In this document: positions 1 through 5,645 of the stretch, in pieces
How the letters are laid out: each line of letters starts with the position of its first letter
Numbering within the stretch: position 1 is the first letter of the stretch
Assembly (NCBI GenBank): GCA_001873945.1
Contig: MNYI01000144.1
Span: forward strand, 1-6,255
Length of the DNA: 6,255 nucleotides
Direction of reading: 5' to 3'
Origin: Candidatus Desantisbacteria bacterium CG2_30_40_21
Lineage (GTDB): Bacteria; UBA9089; CG2-30-40-21
The notes under the pieces: model-generated
Seen by the model: the letters and a program-made list of their open reading frames with translations, nothing else
Told to the model about the DNA's origin: nothing
Database searches by the model: none
Position numbers and translations under genes: made by a program

Positions 1-11
1 CAGGTAAAGTA

Positions 12-178
12 ATTCACCACGGAGAACACATAAATTGATAGGTTGATAGGTTGATGAGTTTATAGGTTAAAGGAACACAGATTCATAATTCATAAACATT
101 TCCTATCAATTCATCCACTTATCAACCCATCAACTATTCAACTTATCAACTTTTTGTGTCTTCATGCCTTTGTGGTGA
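12..178. repeat. Palindromic element with 8-bp tandem units
   Basis: The ends are inverted: TCACCAC at 14-20 and GTGGTGA at 172-178, each followed inward by an ACACA/TGTGT block (26-30 and 155-159). Inside the left arm, units of the form TTGATAGG repeat with exact 8-bp period from 35 to about 66 (four units, the last two diverged). Inside the right arm six units of the inverted form (CTTATCAA, CCCATCAA, CTATTCAA and similar) run from 102 to 149. The whole stretch can fold into one long imperfect hairpin. No coding frame is convincing across it. It fills the region upstream of the histidine kinase. I see no clear target-site duplication. Confidence 0.75.
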
Positions 179-200
179 GTAGTTATGTCTGTGCTACGAT

Positions 201-206
201 AGGGAG
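201..206 (+). promoter_or_regulatory. RBS deciding the TTG start of the kinase
   Basis: AGGGAG lies six bases before TTG at 213. No ATG or GTG occurs in frame between the upstream stop (180-182) and the H box, so this site supports the TTG start. The preceding bases (187-199, TGTCTGTGCTACGA) match the end of the ACAGACA palindromic repeat seen at 4361-4374, so the leader is partly repeat-derived. Confidence 0.6.
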
Positions 207-212
207 AAAGGA

Positions 213-959
213 TTGGAAGGAAATAAGATTGGTGAATATAAGCTTGAAACATTGGCAAAGGGAATTATTCATGAAATCCGTAACCCATTAAATGCAGTTT
301 ATGCCCATATTCAGCTTTTGGAAGAGGAAATAGAGGGAACAGAAGGGGAGAATTTACAGGATTACTTGCTGCAAATAAAGGTGGGTCTTTCGCAAATCGA
401 TGGAATATTGCGAGAATTTAGCCGATTTGTTCAACAAAACAAACCAACACTACGGGAAGAAAACTTAAATTCCTTGTTGGACAATGTATTAAGGTTCGTT
501 GATGCGGAATGCCGTAGCCATGATATTAAGATTATAAAAAATTTATCTGGCAATTTACCAAAAATATTAATAGATGCTAATCAGATAAAACAGGTTATCT
601 TAAACCTCATCCTGAACGCAAATCAAGCAATGTTAAGAGGAGGAATACTAACAGTAACCACTTCGCTAACAGAAAAAGGGGACTTTGTTTGTATTGAGGT
701 ACAAGATACAGGCATAGGCATTTCGGAAAAACAAAAAACACGGATATTTGATCTATTTTATTCCACAAAACCAACTAGTACAGGTCTTGGCTTACCTATT
801 GTCCAAAAGATAGTTCATGATCATGATGGAAAGATAGAGATTAATTCTGGGCAAAATAAGGGAACAGGGGCAATGATTCTTTTGCCTGTAAATACTCACC
901 TCATATCTTACCACGAAGAACACGAAGAACACGAAGAAATTATAGAACAAACCGTTTAA
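213..959 (+). CDS. Sensor-less histidine kinase (HisKA + HATPase_c)
   Basis: A 248-residue soluble two-component histidine kinase core that would autophosphorylate on His and pass phosphate to a response regulator. All catalytic boxes are visible: H box IIHEIRNPLN with phospho-acceptor His20; a dimerisation helix to about residue 75; N box around 127-139 (QVILNLILNANQA, Asn131 and Asn135); G1 DTGIGI at 165-170; F box around 179-182; G2 GLGLPIV at 191-197; and a GTG near 217-219. There is no transmembrane segment, PAS, GAF or HAMP domain. The start is TTG at 213 with AGGGAG at 201-206 as ribosome binding site; an in-frame stop at 180-182 rules out a longer visible ORF except via CTG at 189. 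The protein begins only about 19 residues before the phospho-His, so an upstream sensory domain may have been lost or displaced by the repeats at 12-200. The last 18 residues (ISYHEEHEEHEEIIEQTV) are encoded by a CACGAAGAA repeat and are not a kinase feature. No response regulator lies downstream; a partner may lie upstream of the window. Confidence 0.9.
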   Translation: MEGNKIGEYKLETLAKGIIHEIRNPLNAVYAHIQLLEEEIEGTEGENLQDYLLQIKVGLSQIDGILREFSRFVQQNKPTLREENLNSLLDNVLRFVDAECRSHDIKIIKNLSGNLPKILIDANQIKQVILNLILNANQAMLRGGILTVTTSLTEKGDFVCIEVQDTGIGISEKQKTRIFDLFYSTKPTSTGLGLPIVQKIVHDHDGKIEINSGQNKGTGAMILLPVNTHLISYHEEHEEHEEIIEQTV

Positions 960-1004
960 TTCCATCTTTGAACATTCTGACATTAAAAATGACTCGATTC
1001 GACA
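881..1004. repeat. Direct repeat copy 1 (spans kinase 3' end)
   Basis: This 124-bp block recurs at 1071-1194 with an offset of exactly 190 bp and about seven substitutions. Copy 1 covers the last 26 kinase codons and 45 bp after the stop. It begins in apparently native kinase sequence (LPVNTHL), runs through the CACGAAGAA units and ends in ACTCGATTCGACA. By position it is probably the source of the duplication. Confidence 0.85.
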
Positions 1005-1059
1005 ACTCATCAAATTCCATTTTTTGTCTCCTTCGTGTTCTTCGTGCTCTTCGTGGTAA
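908..1059. repeat. Inverted-repeat element with CACGAAGAA arms
   Basis: The arms are 908-936 and 1031-1059, 29 nt each, inverted with a single mismatch and separated by 94 nt. Each arm contains three units of the CACGAAGAA type. The left arm is translated as the HEEHEEHEE tail of the histidine kinase; the right arm is noncoding. The arrangement resembles a small non-autonomous palindromic element. I found no convincing flanking duplication. It could also act as a transcript-end hairpin between convergent genes, although there is no T-run. Confidence 0.7.
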
Positions 1060-1070
1060 AAACCATCTTC

Positions 1071-1194
1071 TTTGCCTGTAAATACTCACCTCAGATCTTA
1101 CCACGAAGAACACAAAGAGCACAAAGAAATCACAGAACAAACCGTTTAATTCCATCTTTGAGCATTCTGACATTAAAAATGACTCGATTCGACA
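1071..1194. repeat. Direct repeat copy 2, decayed kinase tail
   Basis: This is the second copy of the 881-1004 block. Read in the matching frame it still encodes a kinase-like tail (LPVNTHLRSYHEEHKEHKEI and a few more residues) ending at the equivalent TAA, but it has no start and no kinase body, so it is a noncoding remnant. Its CACGAAGAA block has drifted to CACAAAGAG units and has no inverted partner downstream, because sequence after 1194 is replaced by a different inverted repeat. Confidence 0.8.
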
Positions 1195-1315
1195 GGCTGT
1201 TACGGAATAGAAATTTGGTATGAGAGGAACACAATATGTTATCCACATTTCCTTGCCAGATACCATATGTGGTATGCCAGTATCCTTGATTTTTAGTTTC
1301 GTAACAGCCTGTCGA
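1189..1315. repeat. Inverted repeat with 16-bp perfect arms
   Basis: TCGACAGGCTGTTACG at 1189-1204 is the exact reverse complement of 1300-1315. The 95-bp interior contains a smaller palindrome, ATACCA/TGGTAT around 1260-1275. The left arm overlaps the last bases of direct repeat copy 2, which suggests that insertion or recombination at this element set that copy's right boundary. No ORF inside looks real. Confidence 0.75.
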
Positions 1316-1325
1316 TGCGTTATTC

Positions 1326-1346
1326 GGACAGGGACAAGCCCTGTCC
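1326..1346. repeat. Short GC-rich hairpin after the DUF2723 gene
   Basis: GGACAGGG at 1326-1333 pairs with CCCTGTCC at 1339-1346 around a 5-nt loop. It lies about 30 bp past the DUF2723 stop codon on the minus strand, where a terminator would be expected, but no T-run follows on either strand. It is better read as a small dispersed palindrome that may still affect the transcript end. The convergent gap 960-1377 contains nothing else I can assign besides this and the repeats listed. Confidence 0.5.
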
Positions 1347-1377
1347 ATACAACCTTTGATTTACAGTTCCCTTGAGT

Positions 1378-3390
1378 TTAATTCCCCTTACCCTTCTGAT
1401 ACATCCTCTTTGCCTCTTCCCCCCTGCCCATATGTTCCAAAACCATTCCCAGCCCCATATAATTATCTGCTGAATCTGGATTCATTTCTATTGCCTTCTG
1501 AAACCATTTCTCTGCCTGTGCATACAAACCTGTATTACCACAAAAGCTGCCAAGTTGGGAATAGGCTGCCCCATAGTTCTTAAAGATAACCGCTGTTCGC
1601 CAATCCTTATAAATGGATGTATCCCTTACCCTCCGAAGGTTGAAATTTATATCCATTTCACTCAGTATTTTCTTCATCTCCTCTGGGGTTATCTTTGGTA
1701 TTATCTGGCAAAAAACACCCGCTGGTACAAGGGAAAATTCTGTCTCAAGGGGTTGTTGATACTCCAGATAGATGGCATGTCGTTCAATATTAGCCCTGAT
1801 AAAATTCAGCGTATACTCATCTAAAGTCGTAGCATATCCTGCCTGACTCACAGAAAAGGCAAACTCTTCAGGATAGCGTTGTTTTAGTAATTCTGTATAC
1901 CATGCGTATTGCAGGAATGCCTTGTCAATAATAATGGTTTCAGGCTTCATTTTCTCCACAAACAAAAGATACCACATAGGAAAACCAATATCGTCACTGG
2001 CACAAAACATAATCGCTTTGTCTTTGAATACATTAAGGGTATTTACAGCAGAATCATAGGCAAAATAATGTTTGGATTTGTCCTGTTGATGATAATGACT
2101 GTAAAATGGAATAACAGGCAGGCTCAGACTAATACAGGTCAATATCAAGGGTAAATGGCGATGGAATTTACCTGTCCAGTTACAAATATACCCAACAGCC
2201 ACGCCCATCCAGATGGCAAATATAGCAAAAGAAGGTATGTAATAATCATCAATATTCAAGATGTCATAGCGAATAGAATGAACAATGTCTGTTGCCACAA
2301 TCAATCCAAGGAAGATAGTTGTCCTTCTGGATGTTTTTAAGAGGGAAAAAAAGCCAGCAATGCCAAGCCATAAAAGCCACCATGTAAATTGAGGTGGGAA
2401 AAAGCCGGTGAGATGGGTCCAGAGATGTTGTGCTAATTTAATTGGCGATGAGGTAAAATAATATCCATATTGTTTGGCAGTAATATGATTGATGAGCTTT
2501 TCTATGGTGTCAGGATCACCCCAGTTTGTCAGGGGATTAACTGAGGCACGAATGGGCAGATACAGGTAAAGCAATAGAGGCAACCCAAACAATAAAGCCA
2601 TCTTGAGATATGTGAGGTAGTTAATCCGCGGGGTCATTCTCATGTTAACAGCCAGAACAAGGTATATGCCAGCTGGCACAAGAAATATGCTTTGAAGGTG
2701 ATGGGTAAAGGAAAGCCCCAGGCATAAGGCAAACAAAAGTAGCATAGACATTCCTGTCTGTGTTCCTAATGGTAGGGTCGAAACACGACTTGAGGGTGAT
2801 AATCCCTTTTGTTTTCGCGAAGCTACTTCCTGCCATTTGAGCAGGATAAAGATAAGAATGGTAGCAAATGCAGCATTCAAGGTGTACTTTTCTGCAATAA
2901 CTGCCTGTTTCCAGAATGTACTGGCAAAAGCGAGCATAAGTGCCGCTACTATTGCCGGAAAACAAACAATAATACCCTTGCGGCTCAAGGGCGTTATCTT
3001 GAGCACAATGAAATAAACCATCATACAGGCAATAGATGCAGCCATGCTTGAGAAAATATTCATCCTGAAAGCAATATTACCCAGAGGGAGAATGCTAATC
3101 CATAGCTTTCCGAGCAAACAATAGAGTGGATACCCGGGTGGATGCGGAATGCCGAGGGTATAGGCAGAGGAAACCATATCCCCGCTATCAAGTAAACCAA
3201 TGGTTGGGTAAAGGGTTTTGAGATAGACAAAGAAGACTGCAAGAAAAACAGCAAGACCACATATTAGTTGGTAGATAGAAAGGTGTACAGGTGTGATATG
3301 TTCATCTGGGAAAAACATGTCAAGCAATGGAACGCCTTTGACCGTAACGGGTTGAGAGCGTACTTGTTTGATTTGTCTGGCTTTTTTCAT
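1378..3390 (-). CDS. DUF2723 multi-pass membrane protein with C-terminal TPRs
   Basis: A 670-residue integral membrane protein. Residues about 41-130 carry the DUF2723 signature: a first membrane helix (about 41-60), then LLDSGDM with Asp68 and Asp71, then IPHPPGYPLY at 81-90. That family is related to GT-C-type lipid-linked sugar transferases and to animal TMEM260 protein O-mannosyltransferases, so the acidic pair in the first extracytoplasmic loop is the expected catalytic position. Further helices are visible at about 113-132, 143-158, 172-186, 216-247, 262-280, 337-351, 357-370, 385-402 and 413-430. Residues about 440-590 form a soluble domain. Residues about 602-667 look like two TPR units (AEKWFQKAIEMNPDSADNYMGLGMV). 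The start is ATG at 3388-3390 with GAAGGA about 9 bases upstream on the minus strand. A loop at about residues 197-217 is encoded by palindromic repeat DNA. The specific substrate is unknown; assignment to the family is firm, the glycosyltransferase role is inferred. Confidence 0.88.
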   Translation of the reverse strand: MKKARQIKQVRSQPVTVKGVPLLDMFFPDEHITPVHLSIYQLICGLAVFLAVFFVYLKTLYPTIGLLDSGDMVSSAYTLGIPHPPGYPLYCLLGKLWISILPLGNIAFRMNIFSSMAASIACMMVYFIVLKITPLSRKGIIVCFPAIVAALMLAFASTFWKQAVIAEKYTLNAAFATILIFILLKWQEVASRKQKGLSPSSRVSTLPLGTQTGMSMLLLFALCLGLSFTHHLQSIFLVPAGIYLVLAVNMRMTPRINYLTYLKMALLFGLPLLLYLYLPIRASVNPLTNWGDPDTIEKLINHITAKQYGYYFTSSPIKLAQHLWTHLTGFFPPQFTWWLLWLGIAGFFSLLKTSRRTTIFLGLIVATDIVHSIRYDILNIDDYYIPSFAIFAIWMGVAVGYICNWTGKFHRHLPLILTCISLSLPVIPFYSHYHQQDKSKHYFAYDSAVNTLNVFKDKAIMFCASDDIGFPMWYLLFVEKMKPETIIIDKAFLQYAWYTELLKQRYPEEFAFSVSQAGYATTLDEYTLNFIRANIERHAIYLEYQQPLETEFSLVPAGVFCQIIPKITPEEMKKILSEMDINFNLRRVRDTSIYKDWRTAVIFKNYGAAYSQLGSFCGNTGLYAQAEKWFQKAIEMNPDSADNYMGLGMVLEHMGRGEEAKRMYQKGKGN
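2740..2795. repeat. Palindromic repeats inside the DUF2723 coding sequence
   Basis: Positions 2740-2765 match the ACAGACA palindrome of 4295-4320 and the reverse complement of 4347-4372 (23 of 26 bases for the latter). Adjacent, 2777-2788 hold a second small palindrome, GTCG/CGAC. Read on the minus strand they encode roughly SSRVSTLPLGTQTGMSML in the polar loop between two membrane helices, without breaking the frame. One base change weakens the 8-bp stem of the first palindrome compared with the intergenic copies. Confidence 0.7.
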
Positions 3391-3415
3391 TACAAATATC
3401 CTTCATATAGGGAAA

Positions 3416-3605
3416 CCAATAATGTAACCGTTCACAGCCTATATTTTTAACACAGAGAAAGATTACAATCGGCTTTCAGGTAAGATAACTGCTTATTGTA
3501 TGAAAATCAGTCGTATGATGATTGAAAATTAAGCTCTGTGTCCCTCTGTCGTCTCTGTGAACTCTGTGTTAAAAATATTATAATCGTGAACGGTTACCCA
3601 ATAAT
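3416..3605. mobile_element. MITE-like element with 8-bp target duplication
   Basis: The element itself is 3424-3597 (174 bp). Its termini GTAACCGTTCAC (3424-3435) and GTGAACGGTTAC (3586-3597) are perfect 12-bp inverted repeats, and complementarity continues inward through AACACAGAG/CTCTGTGTT blocks (3449-3457 and 3572-3580). It is flanked by CCAATAAT at 3416-3423 and again at 3598-3605, a perfect 8-bp direct repeat as expected of a target-site duplication. It encodes no credible protein, so it would need a transposase in trans. It sits 26-33 bp upstream of the DUF2723 start and may separate that gene from the upstream methyltransferase or alter its promoter. Confidence 0.88.
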
Positions 3606-3610
3606 TAAGT

Positions 3611-3663
3611 TGACATCTGTAGGGACATCCCTGCCAGAGGGGTTTCCCTCCTTGTGGATGTCA
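3611..3663. repeat. Palindrome after the methyltransferase gene
   Basis: TGACATC at 3611-3617 and GATGTCA at 3657-3663 are inverted. Inside lie AGGGA/TCCCT and the core CCCTGCCAGAGGGG (3629-3642), a 13-of-14 match to CCCTGCCAGCGGGG at 5587-5600 and on the other strand at 4382-4395. It lies just past the methyltransferase stop codon on the minus strand. It has no T-run, so I do not call an intrinsic terminator. Confidence 0.55.
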
Positions 3664-3671
3664 GTTCCTTG

Positions 3672-4253
3672 CTATCCAACCAACCAAAGAATAACCAATG
3701 CAATCACACTGGAAATAAAAGCATTATATTCCTTATTGTGTAACCACTGCCCCAGGGACCAATTTGAACGAAGATCCAAAGAAATTCTTTTGGGAAACAG
3801 GATAGCTGTATGCTTAATGTATTCAATCCATTCTTCCTTAAACCGCCCCGAAAGATAGGATTCCTCTTTTTGTATTGTAGGAAAATATAGTATAAGAGCT
3901 ACCCCAAGAACAGCCCAGATATTTACCTGATCACCAATAATAGTACAAAAACCAATTGCCAGCAGAAATGAGCCAACATATAAGGGATGTCTCGTCAGAC
4001 AATAAGGTCCAGTATTTGCCAAGGATTCGCCCTTGTTTATAACCCCTGCTGCCCACGACCTTAATCCATTTCCAGTTACAATAAGGAGTAAACCAATAAC
4101 CACCCATATATCACGAAAATTACTAATATCATGAGGTCTGGTGCGTTCAATAATATTTTTAACTAATAAAAAAGTAAAAATTATGAACGACAACGAGACA
4201 CGGTTACGCAAGAGATAGTTATGTATTCGGTGAAATATTGATTGTGTTTCCAT
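3672..4253 (-). CDS. Isoprenylcysteine carboxyl methyltransferase-like membrane methyltransferase
   Basis: A 193-residue integral membrane protein of the ICMT/PEMT (phospholipid methyltransferase) superfamily, which uses S-adenosylmethionine. The diagnostic segment is TGPYCLTRHPLYVGSFLLAIG at about 81-101, with Arg88-His89-Pro90 and Tyr92, followed by the EE pair (130-131), Phe138 and an EEW..Y segment (140-145); these match the C-terminal cofactor pocket of the family. Helices are visible at about 19-34, 48-64, 91-107, 111-126 and 176-192. A TTG start at 4280 is possible, but AAGGAG at about 4268-4273 lies inside that extension and fits ATG at 4251-4253, so I use the ATG although the spacing (about 14 bases) is long. 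Bacterial members act on varied and mostly unknown small or lipid substrates; no eukaryotic-type prenylated protein partner is implied. It lies between the prepilin peptidase and DUF2723 genes on the same strand. Confidence 0.85.
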   Translation of the reverse strand: METQSIFHRIHNYLLRNRVSLSFIIFTFLLVKNIIERTRPHDISNFRDIWVVIGLLLIVTGNGLRSWAAGVINKGESLANTGPYCLTRHPLYVGSFLLAIGFCTIIGDQVNIWAVLGVALILYFPTIQKEESYLSGRFKEEWIEYIKHTAILFPKRISLDLRSNWSLGQWLHNKEYNAFISSVIALVILWLVG

Positions 4254-4294
4254 TTTTCTTTTCTGTCTCCTTTGTAGCAACCGTAGTAGAAGTG

Positions 4295-4372
4295 TAGCAC
4301 AGACATTCTTGTCTGTGATTTTTCATTTGTCCCTCAAATGATTCTGAATCACAGACAGGAATGTCTGTGCTA
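4295..4372. repeat. Nested ACAGACA palindromic element
   Basis: Arms 4295-4320 and 4347-4372 are 26 nt each, inverted with one mismatch. Each arm is itself a hairpin (CACAGACA and TGTCTGTG, 8 bp, 4-nt loop). The interior holds CATTTG/CAAATG (4324-4340), so three small hairpins can form in place of one long stem. Related copies are at 187-199 (partial) and 2740-2765 (inside a CDS). It occupies the gap between the prepilin peptidase and methyltransferase genes. Confidence 0.85.
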
Positions 4373-4381
4373 CGATTATAT

Positions 4382-4414
4382 CCCCGCTGGCAGGGATAAG
4401 GGATGGAATCCCTT
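4382..4414. repeat. Hairpin pair after the prepilin peptidase gene
   Basis: CCCCGCTGGCAGGG (4382-4395) is the reverse complement of the core at 5587-5600. Next to it AAGGGAT (4398-4404) pairs with ATCCCTT (4408-4414) around a 3-nt loop. It is 12 bases past the prepilin peptidase stop on the minus strand. There is no T-run, so a terminator role is only possible, not supported. Confidence 0.5.
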
Positions 4415-4425
4415 TCGTCCAACAA

Positions 4426-5217
4426 TCATCTTCCAAGCAACCCAAGATACCATCCCAATACCTTCTCTCCCCAAAGCACTACTACCAGCGACCCCATGGC
4501 AAGGTATGGACCAAAGGGAATATAATCCGTCCGCTTCTTCAATTTCAGAAAAATAAGAAATAGCCCAATAATTGAGCCAAAGAGACAGGCTAAGAATAAG
4601 GCAACCAATACAAACTTCCAGCCAAGGAATACCCCCATCACCCCACCTAATTTCACATCACCAAGCCCCATCCCGCCCTCATCCTTACAGGGATGGTTTA
4701 TCATTTTAAGAATAACAGCTGAAACAACCACTATTCCGTAAATAATCCCTGCACCAACCAATAATCCAATCGCACCACCAGCCAAATCCTTTTTTATCAG
4801 ACAGGCTATTAACCCAACAACCATCGAAGGATATGTAATCTTATCTAATATAAGAAAGTGTTCAATATCAATAAAGGTAATGATAACAAGCACGGAGATA
4901 AAAAATATATAATAGAAAAATTCAACTCCCAATCCAAATCTCAAGTATAATCCAAGATATAAAAGCCCGGTGATAGACTCTACCAGAATATATCTGCTTG
5001 ATATTATCCCGTTACAATATCTGCACTTACCCCTGAGGAAGATATAGCTCAAGATAGGAATATTATCCCATGGTTTCAGTTGAGCCTGACACTTTGGACA
5101 ATGTGATCCCGGAAATATTATTCCCTCTCCCCGCGGCAGTCTGTAAATACAAACATTAAAAAAACTACCCAGCATTGCCCCAATGATAAAGATAAATAAA
5201 TAGGTACATATAATCAT
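4426..5217 (-). CDS. pilD: Type IV prepilin peptidase / N-methyltransferase
   Basis: A 263-residue inner-membrane aspartic protease that cleaves the leader of type IV prepilins or pseudopilins and usually N-methylates the new N-terminus. The N-terminal domain shows GSFFNVCIYRLPRGE at 17-31 and the zinc-binding Cys pairs C40-P-K-C43 and C65-R-Y-C68, so the methylating half is intact. The catalytic aspartates are expected at Asp117 (TFIDIEH) and Asp187 (GMGLGDVKLG, the GxGD motif at 184-187). PFGPYLA at 235-241 is also typical. About eight membrane helices can be seen. Length is normal for the family. The start is ATG at 5215-5217 with AGGA 7-8 bases upstream on the minus strand. No pilin or secretion genes are in the window, so whether it serves type IV pili, type II secretion or competence is open. 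Its leader is filled by an inverted-repeat element ending 18 bp from the start codon. Confidence 0.95.
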   Translation of the reverse strand: MIICTYLFIFIIGAMLGSFFNVCIYRLPRGEGIIFPGSHCPKCQAQLKPWDNIPILSYIFLRGKCRYCNGIISSRYILVESITGLLYLGLYLRFGLGVEFFYYIFFISVLVIITFIDIEHFLILDKITYPSMVVGLIACLIKKDLAGGAIGLLVGAGIIYGIVVVSAVILKMINHPCKDEGGMGLGDVKLGGVMGVFLGWKFVLVALFLACLFGSIIGLFLIFLKLKKRTDYIPFGPYLAMGSLVVVLWGEKVLGWYLGLLGR

Positions 5218-5234
5218 ATTTTATCCTATAAGTC

Positions 5235-5385
5235 GTTAAGAAAAAATAACTTGTCCAGTCGTGCCACCGATTCATCTTGGCTGGCTTCGTTGTTCGTCGC
5301 TTACATACAGTAGTATGCTCGCTTCTCACGCCTTACCAGCCAAGCGACTCGGTGACTCTTGGTGGACAACTTATTTTTTCTTAAC
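5235..5385. repeat. Inverted-repeat element in the prepilin peptidase leader
   Basis: Arms 5235-5257 and 5363-5385 are 23 nt each and inverted with one mismatch. The pairing resumes inside with CTTGGCTGG (5276-5284) against CCAGCCAAG (5336-5344), and the tip is CATAC-AGTA-GTATG (5304-5317). The central TTCGTTGTTCGTCGCTTAC...CTCACGCCTTAC type sequence resembles dispersed palindromes that I recall from several bacterial genomes. A minus-strand transcript into the peptidase gene would carry this hairpin just upstream of its ribosome binding site, leaving the site itself unpaired. Confidence 0.8.
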
Positions 5386-5390
5386 TCCTA

Positions 5391-5476
5391 AAGCGGTCAG
5401 TTATCAACTATCAGTAGTCAATGAAGACCATAAATCAAGGCAAAAGGCGGTAATACTTTGTAAAAGCTGACCGCTA
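5391..5476. repeat. Small AGCGGTCAG inverted-repeat element
   Basis: AGCGGTCAG at 5392-5400 and CTGACCGCT at 5467-5475 are perfect 9-bp inverted ends around about 66 bp of AT-rich, noncoding sequence. It abuts the preceding element with five bases between them. It has MITE-like form, but I see no flanking duplication. Confidence 0.6.
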
Positions 5477-5492
5477 ATAATCAGCAATACTA

Positions 5493-5521
5493 ACGATAAC
5501 ATATATATTAAGAAATGTCAA
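5493..5521 (-). promoter_or_regulatory. Possible promoter for the prepilin peptidase gene
   Basis: On the minus strand TTGACA (5521-5516) is followed after 17 bases by TATCGT (5498-5493), a full -35 match but only four of six at -10. If used, the transcript would carry a leader of about 270 nt containing both palindromic elements. Weak support. Confidence 0.25.
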
Positions 5522-5570
5522 CAGATTTTTCATGTGCAGACAGAGCAAACGCATCTAATTTTTTGTCAGA

Positions 5571-5645
5571 TTTTTCCACCCCCTACCCCTGCCAGCGGGG
5601 GATAGGAATGTCCACCGCTGGCGAGGGGTAGGGGGGTGGAAAAAA
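5571..5645. repeat. Long GC-rich hairpin with T/A outer ends
   Basis: The left arm 5571-5598 and right arm 5615-5645 pair over about 28 bp (TTTTTCCACC...CCAGCGG against CCGCTGG...GGTGGAAAAA) with one or two bulges and a 16-nt loop. The core CCCTGCCAGCGGGG is shared with 4382-4395 and nearly with 3629-3642. The T-run is 5' and the A-run 3' on both strands, the opposite of an intrinsic terminator, so I call it a dispersed palindromic repeat. Confidence 0.8.

Noticed and set aside
12..178. CRISPR array
   Set aside because: The 8-bp units are contiguous with no spacers, and the arms are inverted; no cas genes.
792..1348. Overlapping minus-strand ORFs of 72-108 codons
   Set aside because: They are readings of the direct repeats and CACGAAGAA arms; the similar peptides they share (CRIESFLMSECSKME and similar) come from the DNA duplication, not from a gene family.
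1555..3450. Several plus-strand ORFs of 60-89 codons and minus-strand frames at 2645-2965 and 3060-3260
   Set aside because: They are shadows of the DUF2723 gene, which has clear family motifs and a proper start.
3538..3858. 106-codon plus-strand ORF
   Set aside because: It crosses the right end of the MITE-like element and the methyltransferase gene on the opposite strand; no motif.
4219..4556. Two 68-72 codon ORFs containing HRQECLCY
   Set aside because: Both read the ACAGACA palindrome arms on opposite strands, which explains the shared peptide.
5571..5645. Intrinsic terminator
   Set aside because: The stem is strong, but T precedes and A follows it on each strand; there is no downstream T-run in either direction.
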